A stretch of 64,000 bases of DNA, taken from NCBI GenBank assembly GCA_016124945.1, contig WGMT01000020.1:62001-126000 (forward strand), written 5' to 3'. Below, in pieces: positions 55,861 through 63,776 of this stretch; position 1 is the first letter of the stretch, and each line of letters begins with the position of its first letter. The DNA is from a bacterium (GTDB taxonomy: Bacteria > Chloroflexota > Anaerolineae > Caldilineales > Caldilineaceae). Under the pieces are notes generated by a model that was not told the DNA's origin, searched no databases, and worked only from the letters and a program-made list of their open reading frames with translations. Both the position numbers and the translations under genes were made by a program.

Positions 55861-55934
55861 AATTCCGGGTTTAGATAGAGACAAAAACCGGTCACTGTGG
55901 CATGCTCGAATTGACGACAAGGGAACAACCCCAA
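55861..55934 (+). repeat. Direct repeat B flanking the passenger gene
   Basis: This is the second copy of the ~75-base repeat at 53578-53653, upstream of the sigma-GNAT start codon on its strand. Its sequence reads GGGTTTAGATAGAGACAAAA near the start and ends in an AACCCCAAT segment. Confidence 0.65.
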
Positions 55935-56093
55935 TTATGTGATACCCAGATATCCCCACATCGGCTGGTCGATTGCCCTTCCAGCTAGTATCAAGACAGA
56001 GGATGTCTCTATTGGAACCGAGTACGGACAATCGAATCGGAAGTTCTTGATACAAACTGAGATCTACACCCGATTTCGTTAACAAGACGTAAG

Positions 56094-56131
56094 CAAGTTG
56101 CCCCTGGTGGCGCGTTTGTTAAACACACCCC
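56094..56131 (-). repeat. Right terminal inverted repeat of the Tn3-family element
   Basis: Reversed, it reads GGGGTGTGTTTAACAAACGC and continues through CACCAGGGGC, matching the left end at 49441. The stretch 55935-56093 between the direct repeat and this end shows no gene. Confidence 0.85.
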
Positions 56132-56136
56132 TACAT
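56132..56136. other. Target-site duplication, right copy (TACAT)
   Basis: It is identical to 49436-49440 and directly follows the terminal CCCC. The continuing AATAATCATCATTCTTCATTC is the right arm of the interrupted hairpin. Confidence 0.85.
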
Positions 56137-56196
56137 AATAATCATCATTCTTCATTCATCACACGCCATTTCATAGGGATTTAAGGAGAAATCACC

Positions 56197-56982
56197 ATGC
56201 GCATCGGTGCAATGAACGACCCGCAACGGGACGTCTTCGACGAGATTGGTTGGTTTGCAGAGAATGGCTTCGATTACATCGACTTGACCATCGAAGCGCC
56301 GGCGACGGCCACCGAGTCGACACCGTGGAAAGAGGTTGCACAGGCGATTCAAGCAAGCGGATTGGGCGTGGTCTGCCACACGGCGCCCTACTTGCCCATC
56401 GACAACCCATCCCCGCTGGTGCGACAGGCAGCGCTGGATGAGCTGCGCCGCTCGGTGGATGTGGCGAAGATCGTGGGGGCGTCTGTGTGTACGATGCACT
56501 TCATGGGGTGGCCGCGCTACCTTAGCGACGCCGAGGGCTACGAGTTCTACCGCCAGATGCTGGAGATCCTGGTGCGACATGGCGAGGAACGAGGCGTAGA
56601 CGTGGCGATGGAAAACGGCGTGGACAACAAACACCAGCACAAGTATTTCCGCGAGATCTTTCAACGGGTCCCCGGGCTGAAGCTGCTATACGACATTGGG
56701 CATGGCAATTTGGCCACAGCTAAGAGTATGTTGCGCGAATATCTCTTTTCGCTCAACGACAGGCTGGTCCACATCCACCTAAGCGATAACAACGGCGTCG
56801 GAGACTTGCACCTGCCCCTAGGCGCGCCCATTCGCGGTGGGTTGAACCTGGAGCAAAACATTCAGACCCTGCACAGTTTTGGCTACGATGGCACAATCAC
56901 GATCGAAGTCTTCGGGGATCGGCGACTACTGATGTACAGCGTGGCGCGGTTGAAGGAAGTGTGGGCGGAGAGTGAGGGGTAG
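56197..56982 (+). CDS. Sugar phosphate isomerase/epimerase (TIM barrel)
   Basis: This 261-residue member of the xylose isomerase-like TIM-barrel superfamily begins MRIGAMNDPQRDVFDEIGWFAENGFDYIDLTIEAP. Candidate metal-site residues are in VCTMHFMG, VAMENGVDN, LLYDIGHGN, HIHLSDN and ITIEVFG, in the order expected. A strong AAGGAG lies upstream of the ATG. It is the first gene after the transposon; before the insertion it would have followed the GT39 gene across one hairpin. Its substrate is unknown. Confidence 0.83.
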   Translation: MRIGAMNDPQRDVFDEIGWFAENGFDYIDLTIEAPATATESTPWKEVAQAIQASGLGVVCHTAPYLPIDNPSPLVRQAALDELRRSVDVAKIVGASVCTMHFMGWPRYLSDAEGYEFYRQMLEILVRHGEERGVDVAMENGVDNKHQHKYFREIFQRVPGLKLLYDIGHGNLATAKSMLREYLFSLNDRLVHIHLSDNNGVGDLHLPLGAPIRGGLNLEQNIQTLHSFGYDGTITIEVFGDRRLLMYSVARLKEVWAESEG

Positions 56983-57006
56983 GGATTGGGAAGTTGACTT
57001 GGTTTT

Positions 57007-57047
57007 GATGATGGGATGATGCCGCTCTGCAGCACCATCCCATCATC
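57007..57047. terminator. Dispersed hairpin, GATGATGGGATGATG type, between convergent genes
   Basis: Bases 57007-57021 pair with 57033-57047 (14 of 15), and the plus-strand right arm runs into TTTTTC. It can end transcription of the isomerase gene and shares words with the hairpin at 4294-4356. Confidence 0.65.
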
Positions 57048-57052
57048 TTTTT

Positions 57053-58225
57053 CTAAATCCCACTCTGGCGGAAGTAGCGCTGGAACTGCGCAGCGTGTTC
57101 TTCGTCCATGAGCGCCCGCGCCAGGACGCCGTACATTTTGGGCAAGAGGAGATCTTGCAGATTGGCGCGGTAGCCGGCGAGAGCAAAGTCGAGGTTGCTG
57201 CGTACGTGTCCCCACTCACCACGCAAGGACCATCCGAGCGCGGCAGCAATGAGCATCGTTGGTTCGGGGTCGGTGTCAGGGCGGTTGAGCAGGCGTAGCG
57301 CCAGTTCCAAGCCCTCACGCTTTTCGTCCCCAAGGAAGTAGTGCGCCAGGATCCAATCTACGGCCGAGCGGACCCACACCTGCTCAATGTCCAGTTGGGT
57401 GACCTGCTCCCACTCTATTTTCGAGCCGACGGTATCACCTGCGTAGTGTCCACTCAGGCCGCGCCAGAAGCGCTGGGATGCTTCGGATTCTTCACGGTTC
57501 AGGGCGCGAGATGCCAGTACGTGTTGTCCGCTGAAAATCAGTGGTCGGTAGAGCATATGCCAATTGTCGGCGTAGGCGTCACTTTCCTGGGCAGCGCACT
57601 CGAAATATGTAAAGGCATCGTCCCAGGCTTCTTGGGTGAGAGAGATCACGCTACGCAGATACCAGATCAACCCCTTATGTAGTGACAACGCATCTTCTTC
57701 GCTATGCGCAATTTCGCCCTGCACAGCCGATTCGAGATCGTCGATCACGGCGGAGGCTTCGTCAACACGATTAGCGTCGATGTAGATGTCGAAAAGCAGC
57801 CAACGCGCCGGGATGCTCAAAGGATATTGGTTTAGGTGGGCAAAGAGCAGATCGAGGGCAGCCTCGTTTTTCTCCTGCCAACTTAGCAACTTGGCGCGAT
57901 TGAGCGTCCACTCGGCCAGTGCATCGCCATCAAGGATCTTCTCAATGCGGATGGACTCAACATCCGCGGCCTCGTGGAAACGTCCTCGCTTGGCGAGATA
58001 GGACTGTACGCCGAAAAGCGCCTCTTCGAGGAAAAGCTGTAGCCGTCCACTGCCGGCGTGGCGACGTTCAGAAGCAAAAGCGGCCAGCCGATCGATTAAG
58101 CGCCAGTAGGCAGCCACAGTTCGGTCGTCGTTGCGGCGAGCAAGTTCCTGCGCTTCAAAGAGCGATGCTTCCCACGATCCCTTCAGCGGACGCTGGGGGG
58201 TGGATGAGTTGGAGTTAAGCGACAA
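57053..58225 (-). CDS. Helical-repeat (TPR-like) protein of unknown function
   Basis: This 390-residue protein has no recognised catalytic motif. It is rich in Leu/Ala/Glu helical pairs of 30-40 residues (AALDLLFAHLNQYPLSIPARWLLFDIYIDANRVDEASAVIDDLE is the clearest), which suggests a TPR-like or alpha-solenoid scaffold for protein contacts. No signal peptide or membrane segment is seen. Its neighbours are unrelated, so no functional link can be offered. It is probably expressed alone. Confidence 0.65.
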   Translation of the reverse strand: MSLNSNSSTPQRPLKGSWEASLFEAQELARRNDDRTVAAYWRLIDRLAAFASERRHAGSGRLQLFLEEALFGVQSYLAKRGRFHEAADVESIRIEKILDGDALAEWTLNRAKLLSWQEKNEAALDLLFAHLNQYPLSIPARWLLFDIYIDANRVDEASAVIDDLESAVQGEIAHSEEDALSLHKGLIWYLRSVISLTQEAWDDAFTYFECAAQESDAYADNWHMLYRPLIFSGQHVLASRALNREESEASQRFWRGLSGHYAGDTVGSKIEWEQVTQLDIEQVWVRSAVDWILAHYFLGDEKREGLELALRLLNRPDTDPEPTMLIAAALGWSLRGEWGHVRSNLDFALAGYRANLQDLLLPKMYGVLARALMDEEHAAQFQRYFRQSGI

Positions 58226-58276
58226 GGGTATGTACTCTCTCGATTATCTGGTTGAATTGCGCTTGAGCAAGTGAAT

Positions 58277-58322
58277 GATTAGGTGATTTCAGATTGTTTA
58301 AACGATCTGAAATCACCTAATC
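58277..58322. repeat. Dispersed hairpin, 46-bp near-perfect palindrome
   Basis: Arms 58277-58299 and 58300-58322 are complementary at 22 of 23 positions without a loop. The ATTTCAGAT core also occurs in the hairpin at 24223-24300, so two copies with different outer arms share one payload. Confidence 0.7.
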
Positions 58323-58329
58323 TCATCTC

Positions 58330-59376
58330 TCAAGCATGTCGATTCGCCACTCGCTCCATCACGAACACAAGGACAAACCCCACCGCAGCCAGGCCGACGG
58401 CGAAGAGAATTTCCATGTTGAAAGCACCATTGACGGTGAGCGTGGGCAGAATGTTGAGTTCCTGTGTGGGGATGGGGATACCGTGGCTATCTGGAATCGA
58501 GGCAAGCACCTCTTTCCAGGGCCAGATTTTGCGCAGACTGCCGATCATCAAGCCGATGAGGATGGCCACAGTGACGTCGTGGAAGCGTTTGAAGAGCCAA
58601 CCAAGCACCTGCGCAAAGCTGACCAACCCAACGACTGCGCCAATGCCGACAAGGCTAATTGTCACAAAGTCGCGGTCATTGACTGCGCCCAGCACATACT
58701 GATACTTGCCCAACAGCACCAAGATAAACGCGCCTGAGATGCCGGGCAAGATCATGGCACAGATGGCCACCGCGCCACTGAGGATCAAGAACCACCAGTC
58801 ATTCGGGGTCTCAACCGGCACCAAACCAACAATGATGTACGCAGCCACCGCGCCGGCGACCGTTGCCGCCCACAACGGCGGCGTCCACTGTTTGACGCGA
58901 TGGCTCACCGTCACAACAGATGCGACGACAAGGCCAAAGAAGAAGCTCCAGAGCAGCACCGGCTGATTGGTGAGCAGCCACTCCAATCCTTGCGCCAGAC
59001 TCAAAATGGCAACCACTATGCCGATACCAACAGCAACAAGAAAGCCTGCGTTTACAGAGCGCAACGCTTCAGGGATGCGGAAGCGTGTCAGTGCCTGCCA
59101 GAACGGCGGTCGCGCCGCCGCCCGAATGCTCATGATCAGCTCTTCGTAGATGCCCAAAATGAAGGCGATGGTGCCACCCGAAACACCGGGAACCACATCC
59201 GCCGAGCCCATGGCGAATCCACGTGCGGCGAGGCCAAGGTATTCCTTCAAAGTGCGCGGGCGGCCCAATTTGATTGTGTGTTCTTCTACAGGCGGTTGGG
59301 CTGTGTCCACCACACGCTTCTTTGCCACAGCGTTTTTCTTTGCACCAGCTTTTTTCTTTGTAACAGCTCTTCCCAT
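58330..59376 (-). CDS. DUF368 membrane protein (polyprenyl-phosphate translocase family)
   Basis: This 348-residue polytopic protein has about nine membrane segments. The DUF368 hallmark is near residues 44-72: GFAMGSADVVPGVSGGTIAFILGIYEELIMSIR; a second inverted half shows GAVAICAMILPGISGAFILVLLGKY. Members of this family, called PopT, recycle undecaprenyl phosphate across the membrane. The start at 59376 is supported by AAGGTG upstream. The N-terminal ~40 residues are Lys/Ala-rich and are an unusual addition. A link to the many lipid-carrier-dependent GT-C proteins in this window is plausible but unproven. Confidence 0.88.
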   Translation of the reverse strand: MGRAVTKKKAGAKKNAVAKKRVVDTAQPPVEEHTIKLGRPRTLKEYLGLAARGFAMGSADVVPGVSGGTIAFILGIYEELIMSIRAAARPPFWQALTRFRIPEALRSVNAGFLVAVGIGIVVAILSLAQGLEWLLTNQPVLLWSFFFGLVVASVVTVSHRVKQWTPPLWAATVAGAVAAYIIVGLVPVETPNDWWFLILSGAVAICAMILPGISGAFILVLLGKYQYVLGAVNDRDFVTISLVGIGAVVGLVSFAQVLGWLFKRFHDVTVAILIGLMIGSLRKIWPWKEVLASIPDSHGIPIPTQELNILPTLTVNGAFNMEILFAVGLAAVGFVLVFVMERVANRHA

Positions 59377-59490
59377 AGATATTTCACCTTTTTGAACCTG
59401 CCAGATCACAGGGTTGGGGCAGGCGCCGGTCGTTCAGTATACCAGGATCGCCGGTCAGGGCGCGAAAATAGAGAATCGGCGATGGGGAGA

Positions 59491-59519
59491 TTGAGCGATT
59501 GATTTGGATGAAGTAAAAT
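59491..59519 (+). promoter_or_regulatory. Putative promoter of the aminotransferase gene
   Basis: TTGAGC at 59491-59496 and TAAAAT at 59514-59519 are 17 bases apart. The expected transcription start lies about 50 bases before the GTG start codon. Confidence 0.45.
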
Positions 59520-59576
59520 GCTCTCTCCAACAGAGACCAACCCATACAACCATCGCTACACGAAAAGGATCTGCCC

Positions 59577-60746
59577 GTGTACGCTGCGACCCGTACCACC
59601 CAATTTCGAGAATCTCAGATTCGCGACATGACACGCCTGGCCATGGCCCACAATGCCATTAACTTGAGCCAGGGCTTCCCCGACTTCGATCCACCGCAGG
59701 CCATTGTCGACGCCGCAGTGGACGCAATCCGCGGGCGCGACAACCAATACACCGTCACCTGGGGGTATCCCGCGCTGCGCAATGCACTGGCAAAACGCTA
59801 TACCACGGCGCTTGGCTGGGACGTCGATCCCAATGTCCACGTGACGGTGGTGTGTGGGGTCACCGAGGGGATTACGGCGGCGATGCTGGCGTTCCTCAAT
59901 CCCGGCGATGAGATCATTATCCTTGAGCCGGCACATGAGAACTTCCGCCCGGCAGCCGTGCTGGCAGGCGCTGTACCTGTGGCTGTGCCGCTAGAAGCGC
60001 CAAACTACCGCCTTGATCCACAACGGCTGGCTGCCGCGGTGACACCACGCACCCGCGCCCTGCTCTTCAACACGCCACACAACCCCACCGGGCGCGTCTT
60101 TGATGACGAGGAAATCGCCGCTGTGATCGACGTGGTCACCCAGAACGATCTGATTTTGATCACCGACGAAATTTACGACCGCATTCTCTACGATGGGCGT
60201 GTCCACGTTTCGCCGGGGCGGCTCGACCCCCTGCGCGAGCGGACGGTCACCGTGGGCGGGTTGAGCAAGTCGTTTGCGATTACAGGCTGGCGGCTAGGTT
60301 ATGTGGTTGCACCTGCACAGCTATCGGCCGCGATCCGCCCGATCCACGATTACATGACCATCTGCGCCCCTACCCCGTTGCAGGCGGCGGCGGCAGTGGC
60401 GATGGAATTACCGGAAAGTTACTACGATCAAGTACAGACTGAGTACGCGCAACGCCGTGACGTGATGATGGGCGTCCTCGAAGAAGCAGGTTTTGTTGCA
60501 TCTCCACCTGAGGGCGCCTACTACGTTCTTGCTGACTACACGAATATTTATGCCCCTCAGGCATCTTGGGACTGTGAGCGTTTTGCCCGCTGGTTGACAA
60601 CCGATGTGGGTGTAGCCGCAGTAGGCGGCACAAATTTCTATTCGCTGCCAGGCTATGGCGAAGGGATTGTCCGCTTTGCCTTCCCCAAACGGCTCGCAAC
60701 GCTGCAGGCGGCCGGAGAACGATTGAAACAGATTAGTGGAAAATAA
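59577..60746 (+). CDS. Class I/II pyridoxal-phosphate aminotransferase
   Basis: This 389-residue cytoplasmic fold-type I aminotransferase carries the PLP-binding Lys in VGGLSKSFAITGWRLGYV (near residue 225), the NPTG motif in NTPHNPTGRVF and the C-terminal Arg in IVRFAFPKR. The N-terminal INLSQGFPDFDPP is typical of the kynurenine/methionine aminotransferase (YbdL) branch. It starts at GTG with AAGGA eight bases upstream; no in-frame ATG sits nearby. The amino acid used is uncertain. A strong bidirectional terminator follows. Confidence 0.9.
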   Translation: MYAATRTTQFRESQIRDMTRLAMAHNAINLSQGFPDFDPPQAIVDAAVDAIRGRDNQYTVTWGYPALRNALAKRYTTALGWDVDPNVHVTVVCGVTEGITAAMLAFLNPGDEIIILEPAHENFRPAAVLAGAVPVAVPLEAPNYRLDPQRLAAAVTPRTRALLFNTPHNPTGRVFDDEEIAAVIDVVTQNDLILITDEIYDRILYDGRVHVSPGRLDPLRERTVTVGGLSKSFAITGWRLGYVVAPAQLSAAIRPIHDYMTICAPTPLQAAAAVAMELPESYYDQVQTEYAQRRDVMMGVLEEAGFVASPPEGAYYVLADYTNIYAPQASWDCERFARWLTTDVGVAAVGGTNFYSLPGYGEGIVRFAFPKRLATLQAAGERLKQISGK

Positions 60747-60785
60747 AAAAACTGCCAGGTTTGAAAACCTGGCAGTTTTTTTATT
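60742..60785. terminator. Bidirectional intrinsic terminator
   Basis: Bases 60742-60762 pair perfectly with 60765-60785, with A-rich and T-rich ends on both sides of an AACTGCCAGGTTT stem. It terminates both the aminotransferase transcript and the convergent lipoprotein transcript. Confidence 0.85.
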
Positions 60786-60824
60786 GTTCTAACGTTCGCG
60801 ATCGATTGACCGCGATTGACTGAC

Positions 60825-61619
60825 TTAGTCACTCAGTTCACCAAGATCACCTTCGCGGGTCAGCGGCGTGAGCCCCTGTTCCTGGGTAATGATCTGAATG
60901 TCTGCATCTTCACCAACAAAGCGGTAGACAGGATAGCCGTTAATCGTCAACTGCTGGAAGCCATCTTGATCAACGACACCGAAAAGCGATTGTTCGAGAT
61001 CCTCAGTGATCGAGATGTTCTCGTCGATGCTGATAGGCTCGAAGTTCTCGTCCTGGAGCATACCCTGCGACGTGTCGCTCTGCGCAAAGATCGGGCGTTC
61101 GTTCGAGGCGTCGGCCAGGTACTCATTGCCGGCGGCATCGGTCACTACAAAGATTACGAAACCGGCAACAGCGTCACCCTCTTGTTCACTCCCCTGAACC
61201 TGCACAGGCGACGTGGTGGTGCCCAGATCAGCGCTTTCGGTCATCACATCACTGTCGATGATTTCAGCTTCTGCAACGTCGGTGATGACGTTGGTTTCGG
61301 TGATTACTTCAGTTACAGTCGCTTCAGTAAAGACCTCAGTCTGTGTAATCACTTCAGTATCAGTCATGACCTGGGTCTCTACTTCAGTCTGCACCGACTC
61401 TGCTTCAGCTTCTTCGGTGGCGATAGGTTCAGCCTCTGTATCGATCTCGGTTTCGGCTTCGGTTTCCAGGTCGGTTTCTACTGCACCGCCTTCAACGCCA
61501 ACGGCTGGATCTTGTACTTCTACGCCTTCATTGTTGTCACAGGCGGCAAAGACTAGAGCAAGCGCCATGATCAGTGAGATCAAAATCGCGCGGTGACCAC
61601 GTATTCGTGTCAAGTGCAT
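60825..61619 (-). CDS. Yx(FWY)xxD-motif lipoprotein with Thr/Glu-rich region
   Basis: This 264-residue exported lipoprotein has a signal segment ending LVFAAC (Cys near residue 27). Residues about 40-130 are a low-complexity Thr/Glu/Val run, probably a flexible wall-spanning spacer. The C-terminal ~110 residues carry GYPVYRFVGED, the Yx(FWY)xxD motif of COG4315-type secreted repeats, of unknown function. The start at 61619 is supported by GAAGGAGA eight bases upstream; a longer in-frame opening lacks this. Confidence 0.8.
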   Translation of the reverse strand: MHLTRIRGHRAILISLIMALALVFAACDNNEGVEVQDPAVGVEGGAVETDLETEAETEIDTEAEPIATEEAEAESVQTEVETQVMTDTEVITQTEVFTEATVTEVITETNVITDVAEAEIIDSDVMTESADLGTTTSPVQVQGSEQEGDAVAGFVIFVVTDAAGNEYLADASNERPIFAQSDTSQGMLQDENFEPISIDENISITEDLEQSLFGVVDQDGFQQLTINGYPVYRFVGEDADIQIITQEQGLTPLTREGDLGELSD

Positions 61620-61754
61620 GTGTGCATCTCCTTCTCTTATGGTGATTTCGTAGATTTTCATAGCCCTTAAGGCAGTACACGTCTATTATTCTAGGCAACC
61701 GGAGTGGCATATACCATATGCCTACGCAGAGAGAAGGGATACAGATCTGGATAG

Positions 61755-61892
61755 TGATTGGGGATTGGTGATTGGTGATTGGGGCTCAAAATGAGTGTCA
61801 GGGTGTGCATGTCAACGCTCTTGACCAGTTCGTTGAAGTCTCACTCACAGACGAATTGACAAACCCAATCACCAATCACCAATCACCAATCA
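61755..61892. repeat. Dispersed hairpin, GATTGGTGATTGG type, 29-bp arms
   Basis: Bases 61755-61783 pair with 61864-61892 (28 of 29). The right arm contains the TGA stop codon of mgtE (bases 61890-61892 on the minus strand). The 80-base loop shows no gene. Confidence 0.7.
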
Positions 61893-63242
61893 TGTTAACC
61901 GTTGAATGAAGAACGTCGCCAGCCCCAAAAAGAGGCTGAAGCCCAGGATATCGGTGGTGGCGGTGACAAACATGCTGGATCCCAGCGCTGGATCAAGGCC
62001 AAAGCGACTCAGCGTCATCGGCACGAGGACGCCCACCAGCGAGGCCACGAATAGATTGCCCAGCATCGCCAGGCCGATGATCAAGCTAAGGTATGGGTTG
62101 CCCAGCCAGATGAAGGCGATGGTAGCCACCATTAACCCCAAGATAATGCCATGTAAGACGCCCACGCTGATCTCATGGCGAAGGACACGCCACGCATCGC
62201 GCACAGTGATTTGCCCCAAACCAAGCGATCGGACGACGATGGTCATGGCCTGGTTGCCGGCGTTGCCGCCTTGCGCTGCCACAATGGGCATCAACGCCGC
62301 CAATATGGCCACCTGTCCGATTGTCCCCGCGAAGAGGGCGACGACGGTAGACGACAAAAACGCTGTGACCATGTTAATGCTGAGCCAGGGCAGCCGGTTG
62401 CGGATGGCTTGCGGAATCGGGCTGAAGATTTCTGAGTCTTCGCCCACCTGGGCCAGGCGATAGATGTCTTCGGTGGCCTCTTCCTCGATGACGTCGACCA
62501 CATCATCGACGGTGACAATGCCCAACATGCGTCCGCGGTCATCGATTACGGGTAGCGCCAGCAGGTTGTAGCGCGCCAGCAGCCGAGCGACTTCTTCCTG
62601 GTCGGTTTCAGGCGGTACGCTCATGACGTCTTCTGCCATGATTTCGCCCAGGGTCTGTTGTGGTTCCGCCAGCACAAGTGAACGCAAACTGACCACGCCT
62701 ACAAGGCATTGGTAGCGGTCGAGCACGTAGAGATAGTAGAGATCGTGCTCGTCGGCGTAGTATTCGCGCAGGAATTCCATTGCCTGTTGTACGGTCATAA
62801 AGCGGCGCAACATGTGACGGGCGCTGTTCATGATGCCGCCGGCAGTGTCTTCGGGGTAGGCCAGCAAAGGCACCACATCGTCCGATTCTTCCATCTCGCC
62901 GATGAGGACAGCCGCTTCGTCCTCGCTGAGGCCGCCCAGGAGATCGGCGGCCATGTCCGGCTCCATCTCGTCGAGGACGTCGGCCAGTTCAGCCACAGAG
63001 AGATCTTTGACCATCTCCACCATGTCCACCTGATCCATCTCTTCGAGGACGGCGGCAACTTCTTCCCACGCCAGCAGTTGCAGCATGCGGGAACGGGAAT
63101 CATCTTCCAATTCATAGAGAAGTTCGGCGCTGTCGGCCGGGTGGAGTTCGCGCAGCATTTGTGCCGCCTCCTCGTCGTTGCCATGTTCGAGCAGGGCTTG
63201 AATCTGATCGATGAGCGCGTCCATCGTTGTGGTCTCATTCAT
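61890..63242 (-). CDS. mgtE: MgtE-type magnesium transporter
   Basis: This 450-residue membrane transporter conducts Mg2+ into the cell and closes when Mg2+ is high. The acidic N domain (about residues 1-125) is made of the usual short helical repeats (LLGGLSEDEAAVLIGEMEE). Two CBS domains follow (about 130-255; ending RMLGIVTVDDVVDVIEEEATEDIYRLAQV). Five membrane segments carry the conserved PIVAAQGGNAGNQAMTIVVRSL. GGAG lies eight bases before the ATG. The stop codon lies in a dispersed hairpin arm, and a structured leader with a terminator lies upstream. Confidence 0.93.
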   Translation of the reverse strand: MNETTTMDALIDQIQALLEHGNDEEAAQMLRELHPADSAELLYELEDDSRSRMLQLLAWEEVAAVLEEMDQVDMVEMVKDLSVAELADVLDEMEPDMAADLLGGLSEDEAAVLIGEMEESDDVVPLLAYPEDTAGGIMNSARHMLRRFMTVQQAMEFLREYYADEHDLYYLYVLDRYQCLVGVVSLRSLVLAEPQQTLGEIMAEDVMSVPPETDQEEVARLLARYNLLALPVIDDRGRMLGIVTVDDVVDVIEEEATEDIYRLAQVGEDSEIFSPIPQAIRNRLPWLSINMVTAFLSSTVVALFAGTIGQVAILAALMPIVAAQGGNAGNQAMTIVVRSLGLGQITVRDAWRVLRHEISVGVLHGIILGLMVATIAFIWLGNPYLSLIIGLAMLGNLFVASLVGVLVPMTLSRFGLDPALGSSMFVTATTDILGFSLFLGLATFFIQRLT

Positions 63243-63335
63243 GAGCCATTCTCCTTCGTATGAAACTTCATATGAAAGTGGTGCTACACGGTATGGACGG
63301 GACGAGTGGGTCGCTAGGCGGCGGCGCGGGGTAAC

Positions 63336-63361
63336 AAAAAGCCGACCGTTTTGCGGTCGGC
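63336..63361 (-). terminator. Intrinsic terminator in the mgtE leader
   Basis: On the minus strand GCCGACCG and CGGTCGGC form a perfect 8-bp stem around CAAAA, followed by TTTTTG. It lies about 95 bases upstream of the mgtE start, so it could attenuate mgtE or end a separate small RNA. Confidence 0.7.
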
Positions 63362-63770
63362 GAGGATTGCATCAGAAAAACAAGAGGATCCGGCGGGCGT
63401 TGCCGCGCCGGGGAATGTGCTAGACGCTACCTTCCCTGAACACGGACACCCTGCCGGATTGATCCTACGCGGCGGGCAGGCACGACGCCTACCAGCCGGT
63501 GTGCGATGGATCCGCCGTCACCGTCCATTATTCGGTTGGTTTTTTTGCAGACGTCCTTCTCGGCGAATTGTACGCGCCCTTGCCAGCCTGGTAAGGGAAC
63601 GGCGTCTTGATCCGAGGAGGAGAAAGTACTGTCTGCCTCCGGCTGGTGATCAGCCGGATAAGATTGGTTTGCGTCCACGATTCTATCTTTGTGTGATTGG
63701 ATAACTCGTCACCGCGCAGACTTTGGGCGGCAGACGAAACGTTTTCTGGGAAAGAGACTCTTTACCCCGA
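63362..63770 (-). ncRNA. Candidate structured leader or small RNA upstream of mgtE
   Basis: Between a consensus promoter and an intrinsic terminator lie about 410 bases with no good gene but several nested stems on the minus strand: GCAGAC (63636-63631) with GTCTGC (63552-63547), enclosing CTCGG (63616-63612) with CCGAG (63563-63559); TCCGGCTG with CAGCCGGA near 63640-63660; and CCTGCC (63480-63475) with GGCAGG (63455-63450). No M-box or other known Mg2+ riboswitch sequence was recognised. It could be a riboswitch, a leader or a stand-alone RNA. Confidence 0.4.
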
Positions 63771-63776
63771 CCAGTA

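Larger units (their letters stand above)
49441..56131. mobile_element. Complete Tn3-family transposon with passenger gene
   Basis: The element is 6691 bp. The left end (49441 onward) and the right end (up to 56131, reversed) share GGGG, then TGTTTAACAAACGCGCCAC and CAGGGGC, with only two mismatches in the first 32 bases. GGGG termini are typical of Tn3. Flanking TACAT duplications show one clean insertion. Content in order: tnpA (plus), a candidate res region, tnpR (plus), a repeat-rich gap, and a sigma-GNAT fusion gene (minus). Both transposition genes are intact, so the insertion looks recent and possibly active. Confidence 0.9.

Noticed and set aside
61755..61892. CRISPR-like array from repeated AATCACC units
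   Set aside because: Units are 7 bases, contiguous and mirrored as an inverted repeat; there are no spacers and no cas genes.
63427..63678. 83-codon minus-strand ORF upstream of mgtE
   Set aside because: It has a GTG start without a ribosome-binding site, no recognisable fold, and covers the structured leader.
63336..63770. M-box/ykoK Mg2+ riboswitch
   Set aside because: The conserved GGTGAGGCTC and related segments were not found, so only an unclassified leader is reported.
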